Positions 31,041 to 39,947 of a stretch of 46,402 nucleotides of DNA are shown one piece after another. Numbering within the stretch: position 1 is the first letter of the stretch; each line of letters starts with the position of its first letter. Origin of the DNA: Anaerolineales bacterium (GTDB taxonomy: Bacteria > Chloroflexota > Anaerolineae > 4572-78 > J111); contig JACKAT010000046.1 in the NCBI GenBank assembly GCA_020634935.1, forward strand, positions 1 through 46,402, read 5' to 3'. The position numbers and the translations under genes are program-made. The notes under the pieces are model-generated. The model was not told the origin of the DNA. It did no database searches and was given only the letters and a program-made list of their open reading frames with translations.

Positions 31041-33509
31041 TTATGTTTTACATTTTACGATCAAGCAAAGAGCTGTCAAAACGATCATCGCCAGCCCGAT
31101 AATGCTCTGCTCGATTGAGGTGAAACGATGCTGGGTAGTGGTTAAATCGCCTGTTTCAGGCAACAGTAGCACGGGCAACGGCGGCGTGGCTGACGCTTGG
31201 ATGGTTGATGGTATTACGGATGGTGTACCCGATTCCACGGAATTGTTATGGTTATGGGTATGGTTAGTGCTGGTGTTGTCGTTATCATCATCGTCATCAT
31301 TTTTGGGGCTTGGCTGGGTGGATGTTTTTTCAGGAGTTGTATTCGTGATTGTGGGGGTAGGGGTGGCTGTATCAGTTCCGGTAGCGGTTGGGGTTGGGGT
31401 GAATGGTTGAAGCGGGGTGTTTTCGGTGGCCTGGTTATCGATTTTGGGTTCGGGGCCGTGGGCGCCGTCCTCGCCGATAATAACCAGGTTATCAATTTGG
31501 GTGATGGTGGCCGGAACAGTATCCAGCACCGTTACGGCAAAATTAACCGAACCGGCGGCTCCGGCCGGCAAAAGCCCAATGACCGTGTGACAAATTGTCC
31601 CTGCCGGGCTGCCGGTCGGGCAGCTCCATTGAGTGGGGGCGCTGGCAGCGGCATTGAAGGTCGTATACAAAGGCACGGTCTCGGTGATAATGGTGTTCGT
31701 TGCGTCGATTTGTTCGGTGTTGGTGTAGGTTAAGGTATAGGGAATGACGCCTCCGGGAAAGGTCGAGATGCCTTGATCCGTTTTGCCAATAGCGATGTTA
31801 AGCGCCAAAATGTCGATGGTCACTATCTTAGCTTCACTGGGGTAAAAGGTCCACAAATCCAACCCTTTGGCATCGCCGAAACCGGTCCCTGTACCGTCGC
31901 CAAACTGGCGTTGGTGTGTAGTCGTATCAAACCCGGTCAATAAATCACTGTTGGGCGGGCTGGGCGGAGCCCCATTCGGCAGCACCTGTCCTGGCACACC
32001 GACCGCTGTCCCATTAGCCGAGGTGTAACCGCGATCATCATAAAAGGCAATGTTACAGTTTGGGGCTGATCCATCAAATGACGGGCAATTATCCCCCGGT
32101 GGGTTAAGCAAGGTAAAGGTTGGCCCGCCTTCCAAACTGCTTTCCACATCTAACATAGGAAAATGATGTTCCCCGCCTCGATTAATCAGCCGAGCTTGAT
32201 AGCCGTTTCCTACTGGAAACGGATCGCCGGCGTTATCTAAGCCGTTCCAGACAACGGTACTGGTTCCCGTCGAATGGACATTTTGCAAAGCGCGATTGAG
32301 GGGGTTATCCGGGGAAAAATCAACCCCATTCCGGCTAATGATCAATTCATAGATACCCTGGGTGTTACTGGTGAAAGTGAAAATGCCCCCACCGCCGACA
32401 AATGTATCATTGTCGCCCAATTGACCTTCAAACTGAAGTGAGATCACCTGGGGAACAATCGGCTCGGTTGGAAAGTTATTCGCCAGCGTGGCCTCTTGGC
32501 TGGGCGGATTGAAAAAAATCAGATGAGACGGTGGGGCCAAGCTAACGCCCCCCAGTAAAACATTTAACTGGTTTTGCTCTTGAGGCGGAATAGCGGGATC
32601 GGCCACCACATCATGAAAAAGTGGGGTTCCGTCGCTGTCCAGAAAACCGATGTCATTGGCATAGACAATAAAGCCGTTAGTATCGATGCCGCGCATATCG
32701 GTCTGGTAAATGTAGCCATCATCCGTCAACACAAAATATTCAGCAGCGGCAGGGCGAGGCCAACCACCCGTAAAACTGGTCAAATAGTCAACAAACAACC
32801 GTCCGGTAATATCGGTGGTCGATGTCAGATTAGCCCGAATCGTAACATCCCAAGCCGCCACGCTAGTTCCTTGTTGAGCGTCAAAATTGGCCGAACTGTT
32901 CAGATCGATGTCCCCTGTGGGAGCAATTTCAGCGTCGGAATTGTCGCCTGCCGGGCCGAAAAAGACCACGTAGTAAATGCCGCTGGTTGGCGCCGTATAA
33001 AAACAGGGGACATAGCCATTCAGTATATCATTACCCGGCGTGGCTGTGGCCAAATTGACTATCGTGTCGGGGCCGGCTAATTCCATGGCTCGGCTGGTTA
33101 TTCGACCTTGTCCGGTATTGCCGGTATCTACCCGCTGCTTTTCGCAGCTAAAATCGGGCGTGTCGGGAAGCGATTCATCACCGATAATGCCGGTGACCTG
33201 ACCGGGATTATAGACCCGAATATCGCCTTGATCGACGCCAACGGCGCTGGAGCCTAATAAGATAACTTCCCCGGCGGCCGCATAGACCTGAAAAAGTGAG
33301 CGACGCCGCAGAAAGCTCCCATAAAAACTGTTGCGCCATTCAATGTTGGCTCGATTACCGCTAGAACCGGCCGGATACAAATCGCGACTACCTTCTGCGC
33401 CGGCCGGCCCGGCCAGCCCAAAAGAAGCCACAGCCAAAGTGCCCAGACAAATAAGCAGGGGCAACCAACCCCATTTGTTGTGGGCCAAAAGCGTTAACCA
33501 TCGTTGCAT
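31041..33509 (-). CDS. Secreted surface protein with DUF11 domain and LPETG sorting signal
   Basis: 822-aa exported protein. N-terminal signal peptide with basic start and hydrophobic core (LPLLICLGTLAVASFGLA) and probable cleavage after AGPAGA. The large extracellular part includes a FlgD-like Ig segment (STVVWNGLDNAGDPFPVGNG) and a DUF11 repeat (IPYTLTYTNTEQIDATNTII). It is followed by a Thr/Pro spacer and an Asp/Asn run (KNDDDDDNDN). The C-terminus is a complete sortase signal: LPETG, hydrophobic helix (SIIGLAMIVLTALCLIV) and KCKT tail. It should be linked to the cell wall or envelope by a sortase. GGAGG is placed well for the ATG at 33509. Ligand unknown. Confidence 0.8.
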   Translation of the reverse strand: MQRWLTLLAHNKWGWLPLLICLGTLAVASFGLAGPAGAEGSRDLYPAGSSGNRANIEWRNSFYGSFLRRRSLFQVYAAAGEVILLGSSAVGVDQGDIRVYNPGQVTGIIGDESLPDTPDFSCEKQRVDTGNTGQGRITSRAMELAGPDTIVNLATATPGNDILNGYVPCFYTAPTSGIYYVVFFGPAGDNSDAEIAPTGDIDLNSSANFDAQQGTSVAAWDVTIRANLTSTTDITGRLFVDYLTSFTGGWPRPAAAEYFVLTDDGYIYQTDMRGIDTNGFIVYANDIGFLDSDGTPLFHDVVADPAIPPQEQNQLNVLLGGVSLAPPSHLIFFNPPSQEATLANNFPTEPIVPQVISLQFEGQLGDNDTFVGGGGIFTFTSNTQGIYELIISRNGVDFSPDNPLNRALQNVHSTGTSTVVWNGLDNAGDPFPVGNGYQARLINRGGEHHFPMLDVESSLEGGPTFTLLNPPGDNCPSFDGSAPNCNIAFYDDRGYTSANGTAVGVPGQVLPNGAPPSPPNSDLLTGFDTTTHQRQFGDGTGTGFGDAKGLDLWTFYPSEAKIVTIDILALNIAIGKTDQGISTFPGGVIPYTLTYTNTEQIDATNTIITETVPLYTTFNAAASAPTQWSCPTGSPAGTICHTVIGLLPAGAAGSVNFAVTVLDTVPATITQIDNLVIIGEDGAHGPEPKIDNQATENTPLQPFTPTPTATGTDTATPTPTITNTTPEKTSTQPSPKNDDDDDNDNTSTNHTHNHNNSVESGTPSVIPSTIQASATPPLPVLLLPETGDLTTTQHRFTSIEQSIIGLAMIVLTALCLIVKCKT

Positions 33510-33608
33510 CATCAACCTCCCAGTATTTGATGACGAATGATTTCTATATAGTTGTTGTCATAAGAAATGTAGTATCGACCTAGACGGATATCATTGTACC
33601 GGATATTT

Positions 33609-34721
33609 CTAGATTTTACTAGTGGGGACGTGAATATCAATCCTCTGACGCCAGGCCCAGATAACCGAAACGACCAACGTAATCGTGGTTAGCGGCATAA
33701 CAAACGCCATCATCACCCAACTAAAAGCAGGCAGAATGGGTTGCTGGGTAGCGTTTAGGATAAGATAGGACACGTAAGCCAGGTAATAACCCAAAAAAAG
33801 CGCCCCTTCCCACCGAGCAATGATACTGCCGGTGAAAAAGACCGGGAGACAAGCAAAAGCAACAGCAATCATCACCGGGATATCAAAGTTTAAGGCCACA
33901 GATGATACGCCAATTCCTGCCGGAGCCACAGCCCCGGAAAGGCCCAATACGACCAAAATGTTAAAAATATTACTGCCGACAATATTGCCGACGGCAATAT
34001 CTCGCTCACCGCGCAGGCTGGCCACTACCGAAGTGGCCATTTCCGGCAGTGATGTGCCAACGGCCACAATCGTCAAACCGATGATTAATTCACTGATGCC
34101 AAAATGGGTAGCCACCGTCACCGCCCCATCGATTAACCAATTGGCCCCGATAACCAGCAGCACCAGCCCGCCGGCAATCAAGCCTAGTTGAAAAAAAATC
34201 TGTGGCGCGCCGATCGGTTTATTATCGACGGTGGGATCGACAGGTTGTTCTTTTTTGCGGGCCGCCGTTTCCCGGCGGCTCTGCCAGACCGTTATCACCG
34301 TATAGGCGACACCGCCCGCAAAAAAGAACAGGCCATCTGTCCGCCCAATACGGCCATCCCACCCCAATAGCAAGACTAAAGCCGATAAGCCGATCATCAA
34401 CGGCACCTCGAGGCGCACTAATTGGAGTGAAACCGTTAAGGGGGCAATCAGGGCCGATATACCCAAAATCAACAGAACGTTGGCAATGTTGCTGCCTACT
34501 ACATTGCCAACAGCAATATCAGCCGCCCCCGCAAAGCTCGATTGAACGCTGACGGCCAATTCCGGCGCACTGGTGCCATAAGCGACCACTGTCAAACCCA
34601 CTACCAGTGGTGAAATTCCCGATGCCAGCGCAAGTTTCGAGGCGCCCCGGACCAGCAGTTCGGCCCCGTAAACAAGTAGTACAAAACCTGCCACGAACAA
34701 AGTAAGGGTTAGTAGGCTCAT
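33609..34721 (-). CDS. Calcium/sodium antiporter (CaCA family, YrbG-like)
   Basis: 370-aa inner-membrane exchanger with about ten transmembrane helices in two inverted halves. The alpha-repeats are clear: GLTVVAYGTSAPELAVS then AVGNVVGSNIANVLLILG in the first half, and GLTIVAVGTSLPEMATS then AVGNIVGSNIFNILVVLG in the second. The paired glutamates in SAPE and SLPE coordinate the cation. A cytoplasmic loop of about 35 residues links the halves. Length is a little above the usual 320-350. AAGAGAG precedes the ATG. It stands as a single gene downstream of a 300-bp spacer. Confidence 0.92.
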   Translation of the reverse strand: MSLLTLTLFVAGFVLLVYGAELLVRGASKLALASGISPLVVGLTVVAYGTSAPELAVSVQSSFAGAADIAVGNVVGSNIANVLLILGISALIAPLTVSLQLVRLEVPLMIGLSALVLLLGWDGRIGRTDGLFFFAGGVAYTVITVWQSRRETAARKKEQPVDPTVDNKPIGAPQIFFQLGLIAGGLVLLVIGANWLIDGAVTVATHFGISELIIGLTIVAVGTSLPEMATSVVASLRGERDIAVGNIVGSNIFNILVVLGLSGAVAPAGIGVSSVALNFDIPVMIAVAFACLPVFFTGSIIARWEGALFLGYYLAYVSYLILNATQQPILPAFSWVMMAFVMPLTTITLVVSVIWAWRQRIDIHVPTSKI

Positions 34722-35025
34722 GTTAATCTCTCTTGGACTATCGAAACAGGTGAATTTTATACTTGCTTTTGAAATAGTTGATTAAAAGGTGTTACTGGAT
34801 GGTTAAAGCCGATAATAGATCGATAATAAACTGAAGTTGTCTTAAATCGGTAGAAAATTTGTATAAATTTTGTCGAAAATTGTCACTGGCCTAAGTTTCT
34901 TCATTATAAAACAACGCCAAAGGGCGAGAAGATTTTCTCGCCCTTTGACGTTGAAATTTTAACCTATTGGACGTGATTAACGTCCATTGATGCCCTTAAA
35001 AGATGTAAATAACCGCGTGCTACCA
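34722..35025. other. Intergenic region with terminator
   Basis: AT-rich. Contains the upstream region of the antiporter and a strong hairpin at 34912-34953 behind the FAD/Fe-S oxidoreductase gene. Also a GGACGT/ACGTCC stem at about 34968-34985. No gene seen. Confidence 0.5.
34912..34953. terminator. Strong hairpin terminator downstream of the FAD/Fe-S oxidoreductase
   Basis: CAACGCCAAAGGGCGAGAA pairs with TTCTCGCCCTTTGACGTTG (one mismatch) around GATT. It lies about 75 bp after the minus-strand stop at 35026. Confidence 0.75.
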
Positions 35026-38000
35026 CTAATTCTTACTGTGCAAGTAATCAATCATCGACTGGGTCACCAGCGGCACCACATCATCAATCATATGGGGCAT
35101 GAGATTATCCATCACCTGCGGCATCAGGGCGGGCATTTGCTCGGCCATATAGTCCGGCATGGGAATGCGCTCCTTAACCCGCTCCAGCATAACCGGCATC
35201 ACTTTAGGCATCATTTTCGGCAGCAGGCGCGGGAACAGTACCGGGAACATTGGTTTCATCGCTTCCAGCGAGCCCGGAACTTTGCCCATCTTGCGCATCA
35301 TGGGTCCCATCCCGTACGGCATCGCGTCGATCAACTCCGGCCACATCGTGCCCATCAACTCCGCGAACCCTTCCGGCGTCATCAGCATGATCATCTTCTC
35401 GAACACAGCCCACTGCGCCCTTACTTCGGGGTGCGGGTCGGGCAGGTCGATGCCCAGCGCATTCGCGGTGAAATGGGCCAGATCGACCACTTCAATCGGC
35501 ACATCCCGCTTCTCGGCGCTAACGCGTAGTTGGAACTCGCAGCAGGGACACAAGGCCAGCACTTTATCCGCCCCCACCTCGACGGCTTCGTCCAGCCGCA
35601 TCTTGCCGATGTCGTGAGCCGTTTGGGGTTCCTTGAGCAGGGTCAAAACCGAACCGCAGCAGTGAGCCGCTTGCCGGTTGTGAGCCATTTCGACAAAATT
35701 CACGTTGGGAATAGCTTTGATGACCTCGCGCGGCGGTTCAAATACGCCCGACGCCCGGCCAATATGGCACGAGTCGTGCCAGGTGACGGTGCAGTTGGGC
35801 AAATTGTTCTTCGGGAACTTAAATTCGCCGGTCGCGATTTTCTCGCTGATAACCTCACTGTAATGTTTGGCGGTGAGCCCGTACTCGATGCCCAATTTCT
35901 CCGCCCACTGTGGATAAACCTGCCGCCACATCATGTCGCAGGCCGGGCAGGAGGCGATGACGGTATCGCCCCCGGCGTCTTTGACGGCCTGGATATTTTT
36001 CTTCATCGTGTCGGCAAACAGCTCCCACTTGCCGGCCACCAGCATCGGCGTGGCGCAGCAGCTTTCGGCTTCACCCAGATAGGTGAAATCGACCCCGGCT
36101 GCGTCGAGCAGCTTGACCGTGCCGATGCCGATGTCGTTCTCCACGTAGCTGGCTGTACAGCCGGCAAAGTAAACGTTCTTCGATTTATGGCCGGGGCCGT
36201 GCGCCTCCGCCAGTTCCTCAGGGAACCAGTCGCTGCGATTTTGGCGATAGCCGGCCCAAATGTTGCCCTGCGATTCCAAAGCCGAGGCCATCATTTCGAA
36301 GGGCGGGAAGGTCATCATCTCTTTTTCTTCGACGAGTTGGCCGCGTAATTTCAACCATGACGGCTCAATGGGCAGCGCCGCCGAGCAACGCAGGTTGCAC
36401 ATTTCGCAGGTGGTGCAGGACAGGAAGGTATCAACCATCTGCTGGTTCCACTCTTCGCGCCCTTCCATATACTCGCGCAGCCAGAACCATTTCCCGCGCG
36501 GGCTTTGGCTTTCCCAACCGCGCCCGTAGAATTGATCGCACTCGTCGATACAGTAGCCGCACTGCGAACAGGCATAGGCGTACCAGGCGATATCGGCCGG
36601 GATGTCGCGCACCGGCTCCTCGGTGCGCTCGCCGACCTGGGTGATGACCGAGTTGCCAAAGGGGCGAATCAGCGGTTCGACTGTGCCAGCCAGGTTCAGC
36701 AAGCTGCCCATCAACCCGTTGCCGATGACTTTGCCCGGATTGAGCAACCCCTTCGGGTCAATCCGAGCTTTGAATTGGCGGAGTTTATCGGCTCTAACTT
36801 TGCCCAACACATTATTGGCCTTCTTCGAGAAATACAGCCCGGTTGAGTAAGGACGGCCGCCGTTTTTCTCGGCGATCTTGATGATGGTCAAGACCAGGCC
36901 AAAGACAAAGTTGTAGCTGAATTTGCGTTGGTCGCTGGGGATGAAACCCAAGATGACCACCTCCGGCTCACCGTTTGGCCCGTCGCGGATGATGACGCCT
37001 TCTTTAACGACCGGCTGATCAACTTTGTGTTCGATTTCGGCCAGCACCGTGCTCAGATTTTTGAGCGGCACAATCACTTCTGACGGCACTAGCGACGGAC
37101 CTAACCGTTTGACCACCATCAGCTTGAAGCGGTGATGCCACTCGTGCTCGGCGATGCGGTCGCTGAGGATTTCGGCCTCGCCCAGATGCAGCAGGCCGGG
37201 CAGCGCGGCGCGAACTTCGGCGGCGTCACCGGCTCGGAAAGCGAGGGTCAAAATGTAGGCCGCCGGTAAAATAACCCGCTCCTCAACCGGATGGCCGGCA
37301 TGTTCCATCAACGGCGCGCGGTTTTTCATTTCGGCCATACGCGGGTTGATGAAAACCAGCGACCAGATCGGCACGTTGGCCGCGATCAAGCCATTGACAA
37401 AATCTTGCAGCTTATTGGGCGATGGACAAGCAACGGCCACCACATCGAGCGCTTCGAGCGGCTGCACCCGCAGCGTCACCTGGCTAATAAAGCCGGTGAT
37501 GCCTTCGGCGTCAGCGATTAGCTCCAGATCGGCCCCGCTGAACTCGCGGATGTCGCCAGTCGGCAGAACGACTTTGGCCGAAACGACATTCTCACGGAAG
37601 TAGCCGTACTCAAAACTGCCGATGCCCGCGCCGCCTTGGGCCAGCCAGCCGCCAACGCTCGATGAGGGGTAGCTGGTTGGGTAAAGGCGCAAGGTTAGGT
37701 TATCCGGCTTAAGCCGCTTGTCAAGCTGCTCCCAGGTAATACCTGGCTCGACGGTGACGGTTTGGGCTTCAGCGTCGATGGCCAGCACATTCTTTAAATA
37801 GTAGAAATCAACTACCAGTCCCTTTTTGATAGGAATGACGCCGCCATAGCCGGATGACGCTTTGCCGCGCGGCGTTAGGGGGATATTTTGACTGTATGCC
37901 CATCGAACCAATTCAGCCAGCTCGGCTTCAGTTTTGGGCTGGACCACGGCCTCGGGAATGGTGTTGCCGATCAATGGTTTGACCAGGTTGGGCATGGCTG

Positions 38001-38094
38001 CGATGTCGTGGCTGTACATTTTACGTTCGATCGCGTTGAAACTGACGCGACCACCAAATTTTTGTTCCAGAAAAGCCTGTTTTTGGGCGTTCAT
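35026..38094 (-). CDS. FAD-linked oxidase/Fe-S/CCG-domain oxidoreductase with Met-rich tail
   Basis: 1022-aa fusion like GlcD plus GlcF/GlpC. FAD_binding_4 domain (about 50-230; IPLTPRGKASSGYGG, SSSVGGWLAQGGAGIGS) and an FAD-oxidase C domain; two 4Fe-4S motifs, CSQCGYCIDEC and CTTCEMCNLRC; two CCG domains (GEAESCCATPML, RQAAHCCGSVLT) that bind a non-cubane cluster or quinone-linked centre in heterodisulfide-reductase-like enzymes. It probably oxidises a 2-hydroxy acid and passes electrons to the membrane pool. The last 115 or so residues hold about 21 methionines with many MP pairs (LLPKMMPKVMPVM). The ATG at 38094 follows AAGGAG. It is co-transcribed after the PocR-domain regulator. Confidence 0.87.
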   Translation of the reverse strand: MNAQKQAFLEQKFGGRVSFNAIERKMYSHDIAAMPNLVKPLIGNTIPEAVVQPKTEAELAELVRWAYSQNIPLTPRGKASSGYGGVIPIKKGLVVDFYYLKNVLAIDAEAQTVTVEPGITWEQLDKRLKPDNLTLRLYPTSYPSSSVGGWLAQGGAGIGSFEYGYFRENVVSAKVVLPTGDIREFSGADLELIADAEGITGFISQVTLRVQPLEALDVVAVACPSPNKLQDFVNGLIAANVPIWSLVFINPRMAEMKNRAPLMEHAGHPVEERVILPAAYILTLAFRAGDAAEVRAALPGLLHLGEAEILSDRIAEHEWHHRFKLMVVKRLGPSLVPSEVIVPLKNLSTVLAEIEHKVDQPVVKEGVIIRDGPNGEPEVVILGFIPSDQRKFSYNFVFGLVLTIIKIAEKNGGRPYSTGLYFSKKANNVLGKVRADKLRQFKARIDPKGLLNPGKVIGNGLMGSLLNLAGTVEPLIRPFGNSVITQVGERTEEPVRDIPADIAWYAYACSQCGYCIDECDQFYGRGWESQSPRGKWFWLREYMEGREEWNQQMVDTFLSCTTCEMCNLRCSAALPIEPSWLKLRGQLVEEKEMMTFPPFEMMASALESQGNIWAGYRQNRSDWFPEELAEAHGPGHKSKNVYFAGCTASYVENDIGIGTVKLLDAAGVDFTYLGEAESCCATPMLVAGKWELFADTMKKNIQAVKDAGGDTVIASCPACDMMWRQVYPQWAEKLGIEYGLTAKHYSEVISEKIATGEFKFPKNNLPNCTVTWHDSCHIGRASGVFEPPREVIKAIPNVNFVEMAHNRQAAHCCGSVLTLLKEPQTAHDIGKMRLDEAVEVGADKVLALCPCCEFQLRVSAEKRDVPIEVVDLAHFTANALGIDLPDPHPEVRAQWAVFEKMIMLMTPEGFAELMGTMWPELIDAMPYGMGPMMRKMGKVPGSLEAMKPMFPVLFPRLLPKMMPKVMPVMLERVKERIPMPDYMAEQMPALMPQVMDNLMPHMIDDVVPLVTQSMIDYLHSKN

Positions 38095-38136
38095 CGTTGA
38101 TATTCTCCTTCTCAACAGCGAGTAGTGAATGATAAG

Positions 38137-38892
38137 TTACTTATTATCCAACGCCGCCAACTGTCCCAGCAGCGCCGATCGTTCGGTCACGATGTGGGCT
38201 AAAATGTCAGCGATGTGTTGGAGGGTGGTCAAAATTCGATCTTGCTCAACCGTGCTCAATCGGCTGACGGCCTGGAAAGCACGTTCCAGCGAGGCCGGGT
38301 CGATGGCCAGAAATTGGGCTAGTTCGGTTGTCGCACCGGCGTCTGGCGGCCACTCACCCGGCGCAACGCCGAACGCGATGATCATACCTTTTAGCTCATG
38401 GCCGTGCCGTACCAGCGCCCGCGCACACAGCAGACCGGCCAGCGTTGGCACAAAACGTGGCTTCAAGGCTGGCGTTTGCCCTAATACCCGCCACGTTTCC
38501 TGGCATACCTGATGCCCCTGGTTGGTTTCGGCCAGTAAGTTGTAAAAAGGGGTGGGATGGCTAACCTGCGTAATGGGGCTGCCGTCTAAATGGGTGACGA
38601 CAAGCATCACGTTGAGCAAATCGGCAAATGAGTCTTGGATGAGCTGCACACAATCGAGTGGCAACAAGCCGGCCAAATCGCCGGTCGGAGCCGGATCAAC
38701 CGCCGGGAGCGGCGCAGGCTCGGCTGGGGTGGTTTGACCGTTTAGCCACTGGTCCACCTGGTCGCTGGGAAATCGCCACTGCTTGCCGACTTTGATCGCC
38801 GGCAGCCGGCCCGCTTCAGCCATCCGATAAATCGTGGAGCGATCAACATGCAGCAAATGCTGCATATCTTTCGCGGTGAGCATATCCGCCAT
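38137..38892 (-). CDS. Excisionase-type HTH regulator with PocR sensory domain
   Basis: 251-aa regulator. The N-terminal HTH_17/MerR-like domain (LTAKDMQHLLHVDRSTIYRM ... GKQWRFPSDQVDQWL) is followed by a Pro-rich linker. The PocR domain (about 80-190; VQLIQDSFADLLNVMLVV, HQVCQETWRVLG) is a small-molecule sensor known from propanediol regulation, and a C-terminal helical region ends the protein. It precedes the large oxidoreductase by 42 bp on the same strand, so it probably senses that enzyme's substrate. CAGGAG lies upstream of the ATG. Its own promoter has a palindrome in the spacer, pointing to autoregulation. Confidence 0.82.
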   Translation of the reverse strand: MADMLTAKDMQHLLHVDRSTIYRMAEAGRLPAIKVGKQWRFPSDQVDQWLNGQTTPAEPAPLPAVDPAPTGDLAGLLPLDCVQLIQDSFADLLNVMLVVTHLDGSPITQVSHPTPFYNLLAETNQGHQVCQETWRVLGQTPALKPRFVPTLAGLLCARALVRHGHELKGMIIAFGVAPGEWPPDAGATTELAQFLAIDPASLERAFQAVSRLSTVEQDRILTTLQHIADILAHIVTERSALLGQLAALDNK

Positions 38893-38927
38893 TGGGCGCT
38901 CCTGTTTGTGAAATAAATTACAAATAC

Positions 38928-38956
38928 ATTATACTGCATATCATGCAGAATGTAAA
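38928..38956 (-). promoter_or_regulatory. Promoter with palindromic operator in the spacer
   Basis: Minus strand TTTACA (38956-38951), 17-bp spacer, TATAAT (38933-38928). The spacer holds the palindrome CTGCATGATATGCAG (38948-38934), ideally placed for repression of the pocR-like/oxidoreductase operon. Confidence 0.72.
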
Positions 38957-39311
38957 GAGGGTAAATGGGCCAATTTACACCTATTCTTAAAGTTCTGTCG
39001 GCATTATCGGCATTGTATGCAAAGCAGTGAAAATGCGTAATATTTAGGTGATGATTTTGCAAAATTTTGTAGTAGTCAAAGAGATATTGCCAAAAATGGA
39101 CAACAACGGATTGACGAAAGGAGCGGATTTTTGCTCGTCTTATCCGTTTATTGTCATAATCCGTTGTTGTTTGATCGGGGCAACATCAGTTTGACCCCTA
39201 CAGATTTTGCAAATTTTTTACATTTTGAGAACAGCCCCATAACATTTTGGTTTTATGCTGTAACCATCTCAAATAAATCACTCATTTGTAACTTGAAAGG
39301 AAATTGTCACC
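38957..39311. other. Divergent intergenic region with a long nested inverted repeat
   Basis: CAACAACGGATT (39101-39112) and AATCCGTTGTTG (39158-39169) are perfect inverted repeats. A GAGC/GCTC hairpin with a T-rich loop lies between them. The rest is AT-rich upstream DNA of the secreted coiled-coil gene. AAAGGAAA precedes its ATG. Confidence 0.55.
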
Positions 39312-39818
39312 ATGAAATCACTATCTATTATGGCTAAATCGCTGTTTGGTATTGTCGCCTTGATGCTGTTAGTGGGCGCCTGGGTTAGCCCGGCCGCCGC
39401 CCAAACGCCGGAACGAGAATTCACCCAGTTGGAATATGGCTTGAAGCGAGCGCTCCTCCGTTTAGATGCCCTTGGGGATCGTATCGAAAATATTACTTCC
39501 GCGGCCGATTTGACTGAAGAATATATTCAAGATGAGAAGAACGCCGGCCATGACACTACCGATATAGAAGCCGCCTTGGCCGATCTCCGGGCTAAAATTG
39601 TTGAAGCCCAAGCCAACTATGACGAGGCCGCCCAAACGCTCGACGAAAAGGCCGGGTATGATGAAGATGGCCAGGTGACCGACCCGCAGCAAGCTCGAGA
39701 GACCCTGGAAACGGCCAATCGCGCTTTCCAAGACGCTAATCAAGCGCTGCGCATTGGCAGCCAGGATCTACGCCAGGCGATGCGCGATTATCGCCAAGAT
39801 AAACGTCTTAATCGGTAA
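39312..39818 (+). CDS. Secreted coiled-coil protein of unknown function
   Basis: 168-aa protein with a clear signal peptide (KSLFGIVALMLLVGAWVS, cleavage after AAAQ region about residue 30). The mature part is acidic and helical with heptad patterns: EYGLKRALLRLDALGDRIEN, DIEAALADLRAKIVEAQANY and ETANRAFQDANQALRIGSQD. There are no cysteines in the mature part and no known domain. AAAGGAAAT precedes the ATG, and a perfect intrinsic terminator follows 28 bp after the stop, so it is a monocistronic unit. It may be an envelope spacer or chaperone-like protein; I cannot tell. Confidence 0.75.
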   Translation: MKSLSIMAKSLFGIVALMLLVGAWVSPAAAQTPEREFTQLEYGLKRALLRLDALGDRIENITSAADLTEEYIQDEKNAGHDTTDIEAALADLRAKIVEAQANYDEAAQTLDEKAGYDEDGQVTDPQQARETLETANRAFQDANQALRIGSQDLRQAMRDYRQDKRLNR

Positions 39819-39846
39819 GATGGGGTAGAATTAAGTCATCACTCCA

Positions 39847-39873
39847 GGCGAGAGCACCGCTCTCGCCTTTTTT
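39847..39873 (+). terminator. Intrinsic terminator
   Basis: GGCGAGAGC (39847-39855), loop ACC, GCTCTCGCC (39859-39867), then TTTTTT. Ends the secreted coiled-coil transcript. Confidence 0.9.
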
Positions 39874-39947
39874 GCGTACCTTGCCGCTTCAAAAATCTAC
39901 CCGCCATTTTTTTTGATCCGCCCCTGGTGTTAAAATAAATCTAACTT

